Of a stretch of 64,000 bases of DNA, positions 35,924 through 43,896 are shown in pieces. Source of the stretch: Streptomyces sp. NBC_00083. GTDB taxonomy: Bacteria; Actinomycetota; Actinomycetes; Streptomycetales; Streptomycetaceae. Where the stretch lies: positions 1,116,001 to 1,180,000 of the forward strand of contig NZ_JAPELY010000001.1 of the NCBI RefSeq assembly GCF_026343295.1, in the 5' to 3' direction. Positions within the stretch are counted from its first letter, which is position 1. Each line of letters opens with the position of its first letter. A model generated the notes under the pieces. The model was not told the origin of the DNA. It saw nothing but the letters and a program-made list of their open reading frames with translations, and did not search any database. Both the position numbers and the translations under genes were made by a program.

Positions 35924-37588
35924 GTGACGATCGAGGCCACCGACCCGCAGCTTGCCGCGTATCCGGCGTTGTCCGCCTATCTCGCGCTCCAGGCCCGGCA
36001 GGAGCAGCACGAAGGGCAACGCGAGCGACGGGAGGAGCAACCGGAGCGACAGCCGGACGGACAACTGGAGGGGCCATGGGAGTGGGCAGGGGGGAGTGGG
36101 GGAGGCGGGGAGCAACTCGGTTTCTGCGGGGCTGTGTTGAGGGTGCCGGAGGGGCCTGAGGTGGGGGAGCTCCGGGGGCCCGCGGTGGGGGAGGTCCGGG
36201 GGGCCGCGGTGGGCGGGGGCGCGGTGGCGGCGGGCTTGGCGGGCGGCGGCGCGGGCGGCGATTCGTGCGGGGGCGGGCGCGCGGTGCGGGTCCTGCCTCG
36301 GGTCATGCGCCGGGGGATCCTGGCGGGGGCCGGTGCGGTGGGGCTGCTGTGGGGGACACAGGCCGAGCCGTCCGCGCGCCTCGACGTGCTCTTCGCGAGC
36401 GGGGCGCACCTGTCGGGACTGCTCGCCGGCTACGGGATCCTGGTGATGCTGCTGCTCATGGCGAGGGTCCCGGCCGTCGAACACGGCGTCGGTGCCGACC
36501 GGCTCGCCCGCTGGCACGCGCGCGGCGGGCGTTACGTCCTGATGCTCGTCGGGGCGCACCTGGTGCTCGCGCTGTGCGCGTACGCCGCGTACACCGGCAC
36601 CGATCTGCTGCGGTCGGCCGGGCGGCTGCTCGGCTACGGGGGCATCCTGGCGGCCGCCGTCGGCACGCTCGCGTTCGCGGCCGCCGGGGTCAGTTCGGTG
36701 CGGGCGGCGCGGGCCCGGATCTCGCAGGAGACGTGGCGCGCCCTGCACTTCCTCACCTACCTCGGTGCCGGGCTCGCCTTCGCCCACCAGCTGGTCGGGC
36801 CGGACGTGGCGGGCGGCCCGCTGACCGTGTGGGCGTGGGCGATGCTCCACGCGAGCGTCGCCGTGCTGATCGTCTGGTACCGGGGCGTCGTTCCGGTGCG
36901 ACAGGCCCTGCGGCACGGGCTGTACGTGGTGGAGGTGCGGGACGAGAGCCCCGACGTCGTGTCCGTCGTGATGCGCGGCACCGGTCTCGACGCGCTGCGC
37001 GCCGAACCGGGGCAGTTCCTGCGCTGGCGGTTCCTGCGGCGCAGGCTCTGGCACACCTCGCTGCCGTTCTCGCTGTCCGCTCCGGTCCGGGACGACACCG
37101 TACGCATCACCGTGAAGGCGCTCGGTGTGCACAGCCGGCGCGTCAGGCGGCTGCGTCCCGGCACCCGGGTCCTGGCCACGGGGCCGTTCGGCGCGATGAC
37201 CCCGCACCGCCGTACCCGGCGCAAGGTGCTGCTCCTGGCGGGCGGGGTGGGCATCACGCCGATGCGGGTCCTGTTCGAGACGCTGCCCGCCGAGCCCGGC
37301 GATCTCACGCTGCTCTACCGGGCGGGCAACGCGGCCCAGTTGGTGCTGCGCGAGGAGCTGGAGGCCATCGCCGCCGCGCGGGGGGCCGGGCTGCACTATC
37401 TGCTGGGGCCGTCGGACGCCTCCTTCGACCCGCTCGCGCCGCAGGCCCTGCGCAACCTCGTCCCCGACCTCGCCGCACACGACGTCTTCCTGTGCGGACC
37501 CGGCGCCATGGCCCACGCCGCGACCGCCTCGCTGATCAGGGCCGGGGTGCCCGAGGAACACATCCACACCGAGCAGTTCAGCTTCTGA
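35924..37588 (+). CDS. Ferric-reductase-like transmembrane flavocytochrome
   Basis: 554 residues from GTG at 35924. Six hydrophobic segments (about 135-310) carry candidate haem-ligand His residues (GAHLSGLL, RWHARGGRYVLMLVGAHLVL, ALHFLTY, FAHQLV). An FAD-binding beta barrel follows, with the motif HTSLPFSLSAP, then an NAD(P)-binding domain with LLLAGGVGITPMRVLFE and DVFLCGPGAMA. The C-terminus EHIHTEQFSF is typical. The enzyme should move electrons from NAD(P)H across the membrane to ferric iron or another acceptor. The first 125 residues are a Glu/Gln- then Gly-rich low-complexity region with tandem VGELRGPA/VGEVRGAA repeats, absent from typical family members; an internal ATG at 36305 is an alternative start. 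Confidence 0.87.
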   Translation: MTIEATDPQLAAYPALSAYLALQARQEQHEGQRERREEQPERQPDGQLEGPWEWAGGSGGGGEQLGFCGAVLRVPEGPEVGELRGPAVGEVRGAAVGGGAVAAGLAGGGAGGDSCGGGRAVRVLPRVMRRGILAGAGAVGLLWGTQAEPSARLDVLFASGAHLSGLLAGYGILVMLLLMARVPAVEHGVGADRLARWHARGGRYVLMLVGAHLVLALCAYAAYTGTDLLRSAGRLLGYGGILAAAVGTLAFAAAGVSSVRAARARISQETWRALHFLTYLGAGLAFAHQLVGPDVAGGPLTVWAWAMLHASVAVLIVWYRGVVPVRQALRHGLYVVEVRDESPDVVSVVMRGTGLDALRAEPGQFLRWRFLRRRLWHTSLPFSLSAPVRDDTVRITVKALGVHSRRVRRLRPGTRVLATGPFGAMTPHRRTRRKVLLLAGGVGITPMRVLFETLPAEPGDLTLLYRAGNAAQLVLREELEAIAAARGAGLHYLLGPSDASFDPLAPQALRNLVPDLAAHDVFLCGPGAMAHAATASLIRAGVPEEHIHTEQFSF

Positions 37589-37635
37589 GGGCGCCCGCCC
37601 GCGGCGCCCTCCCCGCGGGTCCCGCCCGCGGTGCG

Positions 37636-37706
37636 CGCCGGACCCGCGGGACATACCGCGTCGCCGGACCCGCAGGGCATCCCGCGCCGGACCCGCAGGA
37701 CACACA
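37636..37706. repeat. Short imperfect tandem repeat CGCCGGACCCGC
   Basis: Three units begin at 37636, 37662 and 37685, each CGCCGGACCCGC(G/A)GG followed by a variable tail. They fall in the 145-bp spacer between the flavocytochrome and the small secreted protein. Confidence 0.55.
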
Positions 37707-37733
37707 CGTCGAGGAATGAGGAATCGCCGAGTC

Positions 37734-37928
37734 ATGGCCCGTCACCGCAAACGCCCCGCCCCCGTCCCGCTGGACCGTGCCCGGCGCCGGCTCGCCGCGG
37801 GGCTCACCGCCGCGAGCGCGCTGGCCGCGACGTTCCTGGCCGTGTCGGTCACCCCCGCCGCACCCCCCGCCCCGGACCGTCCCGCGGACGTCCACGCCCT
37901 CGGCGACGGCGCGGGCGGACACCGGTAG
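37734..37928 (+). CDS. Small secreted or membrane-anchored hypothetical protein
   Basis: 64 residues: a basic N-terminus (MARHRKRPAPVPLDRARRR), one hydrophobic segment (LAAGLTAASALAATFLAVSV) and a Pro/Asp-rich tail. It has the look of a signal peptide or single-pass anchor. A GAGG stands 12 bp before the ATG at 37734; the upstream in-frame ATG at 37716 is too close to its GAGG. No family is recognised. It follows the flavocytochrome on the same strand and is convergent with the sortase operon. It could be spurious. Confidence 0.45.
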   Translation: MARHRKRPAPVPLDRARRRLAAGLTAASALAATFLAVSVTPAAPPAPDRPADVHALGDGAGGHR

Positions 37929-38010
37929 CGGTGGTGGCGGTGGTGGCGGTGGCGGTGAGGAGGGTCGTGGGGGACCCGTGGCGGGAGCGGGAGGTGATGC
38001 GGTGTGGCGG

Positions 38011-38724
38011 TCAGAAGGTCTTCGTCTCGCCGGCCCCGGTGCGGACCATCCCCGTCAGGTGGGCGAAGGCGACCACGTTGCCGCGGTAGCCGGCCTGCGG
38101 GGAGAAGCCGCCGCCGCAGGTGATGAGGCGTAGCTCCGGGCGGGGCGCGGGCCCGTACACCTTGGCGTCGGGGAACGCGTCGTTCTCGTACACCTCGACC
38201 GCGTCGACGGCGAAGACCGCGGTCACGCCGTCCGTGCGGGTGACCTCGACGCGGCTGCCCTTCTTCAGGGCGCCGAGCGCGTAGAAGACGGCGGGGCCGT
38301 GCGCGTCGTCGACGTGGCCGGCCATCACGGAGGTGCCGCGGGAGCCCGGGGCAGCGCCGTCCTTGTACCAGCCCGCCTTGTTGGTGCTGCCCGGCGGCGG
38401 CACGTCGAGGCTGTGGTCGGCGCCGAGTCCCAGGCGCATGACGGGTGCGTCCACGCCGATCGCGGGGATCGCGACGCGTACGGGGTCGGCGGGCGGGAGG
38501 CCGCCGGGGGGCGGGAGTTCGGTGGTGGCCCGTGTGGTGCGCCGGGCCGGGGAGTCGGCGGGGAGCCCGGCGCGGCCCGGCGCCGGGCCCGCCGTGAAGG
38601 CCTGTGCGGCTGACGGCTGGGGCGGTTGCACGGGTTCGAGGCCGCGTTCGATCAGCCACACTCCGCTGAACGCGGCGATCACCATCAGCCAGCCCGCGTT
38701 GCGCCGCGCGGCGGGGGTCGACAA
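38011..38724 (-). CDS. Sortase, actinobacterial class E/F type
   Basis: 237-residue membrane-anchored cysteine transpeptidase that attaches surface proteins to the cell wall. One N-terminal hydrophobic helix (GWLMVIAAFSGVWLIERGL) precedes a Pro-rich linker and the sortase barrel. Catalytic residues are His in VMAGHVDD, Cys in LRLITCGG and Arg in GYRGNVVAFAH. The frame starts with TTG at 38724, 6 bp after the upstream gene's stop; an internal ATG at 38685 would begin within the helix, so TTG is preferred with reservation. The probable substrate is the gene immediately upstream. Confidence 0.88.
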   Translation of the reverse strand: MSTPAARRNAGWLMVIAAFSGVWLIERGLEPVQPPQPSAAQAFTAGPAPGRAGLPADSPARRTTRATTELPPPGGLPPADPVRVAIPAIGVDAPVMRLGLGADHSLDVPPPGSTNKAGWYKDGAAPGSRGTSVMAGHVDDAHGPAVFYALGALKKGSRVEVTRTDGVTAVFAVDAVEVYENDAFPDAKVYGPAPRPELRLITCGGGFSPQAGYRGNVVAFAHLTGMVRTGAGETKTF

Positions 38725-38730
38725 GGGCGG

Positions 38731-39357
38731 TCAGCCCCGGCCCTGCGTGCCGCTCGCCCGGCGACGCAGCAGCCAGGTGCCGCCCACGGCGGCCGCGGCG
38801 ATGACCGCCGCGCCCACCGCGATCTCGGTGGTGTCGGGGCGGACGCTGCCGCCGACGCCGGTCTTGACGTGGCCGTGCGGGTCGTTGCCCTCCCACGGCT
38901 TGTCGCGCCCCTGCTGGTCCTTCCACTCCCAGGACTTGTCGCGGTCCGGCTGGTCCTTCCACTGCCACGAGGTGTCGGAGTCCCGGTGGTCGCCGTCGCC
39001 GCCGGTGACCTTCAGCTGGGCTTCGACGGTCCGCCCGCCGTCGCACCGCACGCTGATGCGGAACGAGCCGGGCTTGGTGTGCGAGGCGACCTTGAACTGC
39101 CCGGCGAGGACTTCCTTGTGGGTGGAGGCCGCCAGCGGGAAGTCGCCGGCGCCCACCGTGTTCGCGTCGCCGGTGGCGTGCCCCGAGGGGCCGCATGCCG
39201 TGGTGTTCGCGGTGACCGTCGCGCCGGGTGACGCACTGGTGGGCCACAGTTCGAGTGAGCCGTCGGGCCGGCTGTCGGCGTACGCGAGCGCACCCGCCGG
39301 GCCCAGCGCGGCGGCGCCCGCCAGCAGGGTGCTCGTCAGGAGTCGGGCAGTACGCAT
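38731..39357 (-). CDS. Secreted wall-anchored-type protein with WKDQ repeats (probable sortase substrate)
   Basis: 208 residues. The signal peptide is MRTARLLTSTLLAGAAALGPAGALAYA. The mature part has two Cys (ACGPSG, VRCDGG) likely forming a disulfide in an Ig-like domain. A tandem repeat of about 12 residues (SWQWKDQPDRDK, SWEWKDQQGRDK, PWEGNDPHGH) follows. The C-terminus has a hydrophobic helix (IAVGAAVIAAAAVGGTWLL) and a basic tail RRRASGTQGRG, the layout of a sorting signal, but the pentapeptide is not a clear LPXTG or LAXTG (VRPDTTE precedes the helix). GGAGG lies 4 bp before the ATG. It is transcribed ahead of the sortase, 6 bp away. Confidence 0.8.
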   Translation of the reverse strand: MRTARLLTSTLLAGAAALGPAGALAYADSRPDGSLELWPTSASPGATVTANTTACGPSGHATGDANTVGAGDFPLAASTHKEVLAGQFKVASHTKPGSFRISVRCDGGRTVEAQLKVTGGDGDHRDSDTSWQWKDQPDRDKSWEWKDQQGRDKPWEGNDPHGHVKTGVGGSVRPDTTEIAVGAAVIAAAAVGGTWLLRRRASGTQGRG

Positions 39358-39657
39358 GGATCCTCCGAAGGCGCGGTGCGGGCTCGGGCTCCGCTCGGCT
39401 CCGCTTCTCGTTCAGGCTCTCGTTCCGGGTCTGCTTCCGCTTGGTGGTTCTGCCTTCGACTTAAGGGGCGTACGGGCCGCCGTGCCCGTCGGCGGGGGGC
39501 GAACGAGTGACACGGGGTGGGCCGTACGGGTGGCCGGCCGCCCGGCGTGGCCCGCGTCCCGGGCGTCACCTCCCACCGGCCCCACCCGGCCCACCGGCCC
39601 CACCCGGCCCACCCGGTCTCGCCGCCCCCACTCGGCCCCACCCGGCCCCACCCGGTC
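39358..39657. other. 300-bp spacer with CCCCACCCGGC low-complexity tract
   Basis: This lies between the end of the aminotransferase gene and the start of the WKDQ-repeat gene, both read leftwards. From about 39576 to 39660 it consists of degenerate tandem CGGCCCCACC units, 9-10 bp each, abutting the aminotransferase stop codon. The part nearer 39360 has GCTCGGGCTCCGCTCGGCTCCGC direct repeats and an AT-rich patch, presumably the promoter of the WKDQ-repeat gene. No gene is seen. Confidence 0.6.
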
Positions 39658-40446
39658 TCACCCGGGGTGGATCACATCCCAGGGCGCTTCCTCGTACGCC
39701 CGCCACACCACCTTCATGAGCTCCGCGTCGACGGCGAACTCCCGCTCGTCGATCCGGCCCACCGGCGCGATCCCGCGCGAGTTGGTGACGAACGCCGCGC
39801 TGTAGGTGCCGAGCCCGGCCAGGGTGACCTCGCGGCGCACCGACTTCAGGCCGTATGCCACGAGCCTCGGTTCGAGCACCGCCATGGTGACGCCGACCAG
39901 CGCGGGGCGGTCCGGCCACACCACCGAAACGCCGTCCCAGAACGCGATGTTGGTGATCGCACCCTCCGCCACGGCGCCGCCGTGCCCGGTCAGCAGGGCG
40001 TCGCTGAAGCCCTGGCGGCGGGCGAGGCGGCCGTAGTAGGCCTGGGCGAAACCGCCGAGGTGCTTGAGGTGGGCGACGGGCCGCTCGTACGGCACGGAGA
40101 GCAGCGACTGCGCGGTGGACGGCATCTCGCCGGGCTCGTTGACGACGACCATCACGGTGGGCGCGTCGTCCGGTCCGTACACATGGACGCGGACCGACGC
40201 GTCCGGGGCGCCGGCGGCGTCGAGGGCGCGTGCGACCAGGGAGCGGACGCGTTCGCCGGGCAGGGCGGGGCCGAACAGTTCGCGGGTGCCCTCGTCGAGC
40301 CGCGCCAGGTGGTGGGCGAGGCCGCGGACCCGTCCGTCGCGCACCTGCAGGGCGGTGAAGTGCCCGTAGCCGCCGGTGAGGGCGGGGACGAGCAGGTTCT
40401 CGGCGTCGGCGGGGCGGCCGTCGATCTCGACGTACGGAAGTGTCAT
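39658..40446 (-). CDS. Class IV aminotransferase (branched-chain aminotransferase/ADC-lyase fold)
   Basis: 262-residue PLP enzyme. The N-terminus MTLPYVEIDGRPADAENLLVPALTGGYGHFTALQVRDGRVRGLAHHLARL is the small domain. LKHLGGFAQAYYGRLARRQGFSDALLTGHGGAVAEGAITNIAFWDG holds the catalytic Lys (in LKHLGG) and the EG..TN PLP-phosphate motif. The family includes ADC lyase (PabC), D-amino acid and branched-chain transaminases; the substrate cannot be decided. The start could be 40446 or 40458; neither has a good ribosome binding site. It is divergent from the SoxR-box FMN reductase. Confidence 0.88.
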   Translation of the reverse strand: MTLPYVEIDGRPADAENLLVPALTGGYGHFTALQVRDGRVRGLAHHLARLDEGTRELFGPALPGERVRSLVARALDAAGAPDASVRVHVYGPDDAPTVMVVVNEPGEMPSTAQSLLSVPYERPVAHLKHLGGFAQAYYGRLARRQGFSDALLTGHGGAVAEGAITNIAFWDGVSVVWPDRPALVGVTMAVLEPRLVAYGLKSVRREVTLAGLGTYSAAFVTNSRGIAPVGRIDEREFAVDAELMKVVWRAYEEAPWDVIHPG

Positions 40447-40477
40447 GGGCCACAACATAGTTCGCCCCCGCACGGGC

Positions 40478-40506
40478 TTGACCTCGACCAAGCTTGAGGT
40501 TGAATC
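40478..40506 (+). promoter_or_regulatory. SoxR box within the FMN-reductase promoter
   Basis: An 18-bp dyad, CCTCGACCAAGCTTGAGG (40482-40499), closely matches the enterobacterial SoxR operator CCTCAAGTTAACTTGAGG. It sits between TTGACC (40478-40483) and TGAATC (40501-40506). Placement of a MerR-family operator inside the promoter spacer is the expected arrangement for SoxR activation. From memory, S. coelicolor SoxR controls an FMN reductase gene (SCO2478) at the syntenic position. Confidence 0.85.
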
Positions 40507-40515
40507 CTTCTCGGC

Positions 40516-41115
40516 ATGGACATCACCACAGCCGCATCGGCTGCTCTCCGACTCACCGTCGTCATCGCCTCCAACCGCGAGGGCCGCTTCGCTCCGGTCG
40601 TCGCCGACTGGTTCCTGGCCCGCGCCCGGGAACACCAGGGTCTCGCCGTCGAGGTCGTCGATCTCGCCGAGACGGAACTGCCCACCGCCCTCTCCCACCA
40701 CCCCTCGCCCGCCGCGCAGGCCCAACTGGCGCTCGTCACCCCGAAGCTGGCCGACGCCGACGCGTTCGTGGTGATCACCCCCGAGTACAACCACTCCTTC
40801 CCCGCCCCGCTGAAGAACGTCATCGACTGGCACTTCGCGCAGTGGCAGGCCAAGCCGGTCGGCTTCGTCTCCTACGGCGGGATCTCCGGTGGGCTGCGCG
40901 CCGTCGAGCAGCTGCGGCAGGTCTTCGCGGAGCTGCACGCCGTGACCGTGCGGGACACGGTCAGCTTCCACCAGGCGCAGGGCCTGTTCGACGAGGACGG
41001 CGAGCACCGCGAGCCGTTGCAGGCGGACGCCGCGGTGAAGAAGATGCTCGACCAGGTCATCTGGTGGGCGCGGGCGCTGCGGGACGCCAAGGAGCTGCGC
41101 CCGTACACCGGTTGA
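40516..41115 (+). CDS. NADPH-dependent FMN reductase, predicted SoxR target
   Basis: 199-residue flavodoxin-fold enzyme reducing FMN or quinones with NADPH. The phosphate-binding loop is LTVVIASNREGRFAP and the dimer/FMN motif ITPEYNHSFPAPLKNVIDWHF. The mid-region GFVSYGGISGGLRAVEQLRQVF is family-typical. The ATG at 40516 lies about 10 bp after the -10-like element, so the mRNA may be nearly leaderless. In Streptomyces SoxR responds to endogenous redox-active pigments, so a role in handling quinones or actinorhodin-like compounds is plausible. Confidence 0.93.
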   Translation: MDITTAASAALRLTVVIASNREGRFAPVVADWFLARAREHQGLAVEVVDLAETELPTALSHHPSPAAQAQLALVTPKLADADAFVVITPEYNHSFPAPLKNVIDWHFAQWQAKPVGFVSYGGISGGLRAVEQLRQVFAELHAVTVRDTVSFHQAQGLFDEDGEHREPLQADAAVKKMLDQVIWWARALRDAKELRPYTG

Positions 41116-41143
41116 GGGGGCGACGCGGCCGGGCGCGCGGTGC

Positions 41144-42562
41144 TCAGGCCCTCGGCAGGCTCACCACGGCGAGCGCGCCGCACCCGTCCGGCGCGTTGCG
41201 CAGGGTCACGTCGGCGCCGATGACGTGGGCCTGGCCGAGGGCGATGGTCAGGCCGAGGCCCGTGCCCTGACCGCGTTCCCGCGCGCCCGTCACGAAGCGC
41301 TGCGGCCCGTTCTTCAGGAGGTGCTCGGGGAAGCCGGGCCCGTGGTCGCGCACGCTGACCGATGCGCCGTCCACGGTGACCTCGACGGGTCCGGCGCCGT
41401 GCCGTCTGGCATTGGCGACGAGGTTGGCGACGATCCTCTCCAGACGGCGGGCGTCGGTCTGCACGAGAACGCCGGCGCCCACGGGGGTGGCGCCTGCGGG
41501 GGTGGTGCCTGCGGCGCCGCTCACGGGGGTGGCGCAGCTCAAGGGGTCGCCGGTGCTCGACAGGGTGGCGGCGCTCGATGGGGCGGCGCCGCCCTCGCGG
41601 TCCCGGCGCGTCAACTCCGTTGACGCGCCGCACCGTTGGAGGATCGCTGTCACCGTGCGGTCCAGGGGCAGCGCCTGGAGGTGGGGTTCCTCGGCGTTCG
41701 CGTCGAGCCGGGCGACCTCAAGGAGGTCCTCGGTCAGGGTGCGCAGCGCCGAGACCCGGTTGCGTACGAGGTCGGTGGGGCGGCTCGGCGGCAGCAGTTC
41801 GGCGGCCGTGTGCAGTCCGGTCAGCGGGGTGCGCAGCTCGTGCGCGACGTCCGCGGTGAACCGCTGCTCGGCCACCAGGCGCTCCTGGAGGGAGGCGGCC
41901 ATCGTGTCCACCGCGCAGGCCAGCTCCGCCACCTCGTCCTGCCGGCCCCCCGGGGCGGGCCGGCCGATCCTGGCGTCGAGTTCGCCCCCGCTGATGCGGC
42001 GCGCGGTGGCCGCGGCGGTACGCAGCCGACGGCTCAGCCGGCTCGCCAGCCCGGCGCCGCCGAGCGCGGCGAGCCCCACCACGACAGCGCCCCAGGCCAC
42101 CAACTCGCCGTCCAGCTGGCCCAGTTCACCCACCGCGGCATCCAGCGGCCGACGCACCGAGAGGACCCGGTCCCCGACCGGGCGGGCCGCCCACACCTGC
42201 GGATGCGGGCCGGTCAGGTCCAGATAGGTGCTGCGCTTCCCGGCGAGCGCGGAGGTGAGCAGCGGGTCGGGCAGCTCCGGGTCGTTGAGTGCGGCGCGGG
42301 CGTCACCGCGGTCCACCTGCCCGGTCAGCTCGTACACCTGCCGTACGTGCATGAGCTGGGCGAGCGCGGACTCGCGGGCCGTCGAGGCGATCTGCGCGGA
42401 GCGCGACTGGTGGATGAGCAGCCCGATGGTGACGGCGACCAGGGCGCAGCCCGCCGCGAGCAGCGCGGCGATCTTCCAGCGCAGGCTGAGCCCGGTGAGC
42501 GCGCGGCGCGGGCTGAACCCCGCTGCCGTCCGGCGCGGGGGCCGCCCGCCGCCGGCCGTCAT
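41144..42562 (-). CDS. Sensor histidine kinase (HAMP, HisKA type) with a low-complexity insertion
   Basis: 472 residues. Two membrane helices (about 30-50 and 155-172) flank an extracytoplasmic loop. A HAMP domain (RLSRRLRTAAATARRISGGELDARIG) and HisKA box with His241 (FTADVAHELRTPLTGL) follow. The HATPase has LVANARRHG (N), VRDHGPGFP (G1) and GQGTGLGLTIALGQAH (G2). Between HisKA and HATPase, at about residues 319-365, is an insertion rich in Ala/Gly/Thr/Pro encoded by GGGGGTGGCGCCTGC-like repeats. The ATG overlaps the stop of the upstream lipoprotein gene by 4 bp. No response regulator is adjacent, so it is an orphan in this window. Confidence 0.9.
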   Translation of the reverse strand: MTAGGGRPPRRTAAGFSPRRALTGLSLRWKIAALLAAGCALVAVTIGLLIHQSRSAQIASTARESALAQLMHVRQVYELTGQVDRGDARAALNDPELPDPLLTSALAGKRSTYLDLTGPHPQVWAARPVGDRVLSVRRPLDAAVGELGQLDGELVAWGAVVVGLAALGGAGLASRLSRRLRTAAATARRISGGELDARIGRPAPGGRQDEVAELACAVDTMAASLQERLVAEQRFTADVAHELRTPLTGLHTAAELLPPSRPTDLVRNRVSALRTLTEDLLEVARLDANAEEPHLQALPLDRTVTAILQRCGASTELTRRDREGGAAPSSAATLSSTGDPLSCATPVSGAAGTTPAGATPVGAGVLVQTDARRLERIVANLVANARRHGAGPVEVTVDGASVSVRDHGPGFPEHLLKNGPQRFVTGARERGQGTGLGLTIALGQAHVIGADVTLRNAPDGCGALAVVSLPRA

Positions 42563-43272
42563 GAGCGTTCCCGCGGGCCGGCCGCCCGGCCGGGACAGCC
42601 CGGGGCCGGCGGGTCCATGTTCCGGTACGTCTTGTCGTCGCTGACCGGGGACATGCGGGTTCCGTCCCAGCGGTAGCGGACCGTCTGCTGGGCGCCGTCG
42701 TCGGCGGCGCCCCGGGTCACCAGGTCGGCGCCGACGGTCTCGACGGCGAGGCGGCTGCCGGAGGTGTACAGGATGGGGACGACCTTGCCGTCGCGGGCGG
42801 TGTAGACGATGACGACGGTGCGCCGGTTCTCCAGGTCCGCCGAGAGGATCAGTTCGGGGGCGCCGTCGTGACCCGTCAGGTCGTGCAGCACGGGCGGGCG
42901 GATGCCGGGCCGCCCCGGGTGGCCGATCAGGGGCAGCCGGGTCAGCCCCTTGGCCGCGGGGTCGGCGGCGAGGACGGCTTTCGGGTCCAGGGCGCGCAGC
43001 CCCTCCTTCGGTACCCGGGGGGCGCCGTCGAGCGGTGCGCGCGGCTCGGGGCGGCCGGAGCCCATCACGCCGTTGCGCCGCGCGTCGCTCTCGTACCAGG
43101 CGGGCCACAGCTGCTGCGGCCGCGGCTGGAGCGGCACCTCGTAGGCCCGGTCGCCCTCGACGAGGCCCGAGCGGGCACCGCACCCGGACAGGGCGACGAG
43201 CACCGCGGCGACGCCGAGAGCGGCGGCGCCCACGGCGACGGCTGTGCGGATCACCCGCAGGGAGTGGAGCAT
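42559..43272 (-). CDS. Secreted lipoprotein with FG-GAP-like region, coupled to a histidine kinase
   Basis: 237 residues. The signal is IRTAVAVGAAALGVAAVLVALSGCGA, with lipobox LSGC at about residue 31. The mature domain includes LPLIGHPGRPGIRPPVLHDLTGHDGAPELILSADLENRRTVVIVYTARDGKVVPILY and RYRWDGTRMSPV. It is the paralogue, with equal length, of 330-1043. It overlaps the downstream kinase by ATGA, so the two are made together; a sensing or accessory role resembling CseA-type lipoproteins is an inference. Confidence 0.85.
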   Translation of the reverse strand: MLHSLRVIRTAVAVGAAALGVAAVLVALSGCGARSGLVEGDRAYEVPLQPRPQQLWPAWYESDARRNGVMGSGRPEPRAPLDGAPRVPKEGLRALDPKAVLAADPAAKGLTRLPLIGHPGRPGIRPPVLHDLTGHDGAPELILSADLENRRTVVIVYTARDGKVVPILYTSGSRLAVETVGADLVTRGAADDGAQQTVRYRWDGTRMSPVSDDKTYRNMDPPAPGCPGRAAGPRERS

Positions 43273-43290
43273 CGTGGAGAGCCCGGCTTC

Positions 43291-43397
43291 GGGAGAGGAC
43301 AGAGGACAGAGGTCAGAGGACAGAGGTCAGAGAGGCGAGAGGAGAGAGGCGAGAGAAGAGGGGCGAGAGAAGAGGGACGGGAGCAGAGGGCGGAGGG
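43291..43397 (+). repeat. Polypurine tract with GAGGACAGAGGTCA-type repeats
   Basis: Over about 107 bp the + strand is almost entirely purine, built of GAGGACA, GAGGTCA and GAGGCGAGA units. It lies in the 294-bp divergent spacer between the lipoprotein and cutA, just ahead of the lipoprotein start. No gene is present. Confidence 0.75.
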
Positions 43398-43566
43398 CGC
43401 GGCCGGGGCACCAGCCGTCTGCGCCGACCCTAGGAGCGGATCGTCACGGATTGCGGGACGTCGTGTAACAGCTGTGCGTACGCCCGCTCCGTCCGGCAGG
43501 ATCGGGACCTTGAGCCCTGCCGGAGGGCCCGCGCCGGGCCCGGCCGCATCTTTGAGGGAGGACGCC

Positions 43567-43896
43567 GTGACATCGGCCGAAGCGCTGACCGTGTGGACCA
43601 CGACCGACAGCGAGGACAAGGCGGCGGCGCTCGCCCGTGGCGCGGTGGAGGCCCGCCTCGCGGCCTGTGCGCAGATCGCGGGCCCTGTCACCTCCGTCTA
43701 CCACTGGGCGGGCGGCATCGAGACGACACGGGAGTGGCAGGTGCTCCTCAAGACCACCGCCGCCCGCTACCAGGCCCTCGAACGTCACCTCCTGGCCGCC
43801 CACGACTACGAGACCCCCGAGATCATCGCGACGCCCGTGGTGGCGGGGAGCCCCGCCTACCTGGCGTGGATCACCGCCGAGACGGCCGCCCGGTGA
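43567..43896 (+). CDS. cutA: CutA1-family protein
   Basis: 109-residue trimeric PII-like protein, historically linked to divalent cation tolerance although its role is unclear. The sequence runs TVWTTTDSEDKAAALARGAVEARLAACAQI (motif with the conserved Cys), VTSVYHWAGGIETTREWQVLLKTT and YETPEIIATPVVAGSPAYLAWI. These match the family end to end. GAGGGAGGA precedes GTG 43567. The next gene overlaps its stop by 4 bp. Confidence 0.95.
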   Translation: MTSAEALTVWTTTDSEDKAAALARGAVEARLAACAQIAGPVTSVYHWAGGIETTREWQVLLKTTAARYQALERHLLAAHDYETPEIIATPVVAGSPAYLAWITAETAAR

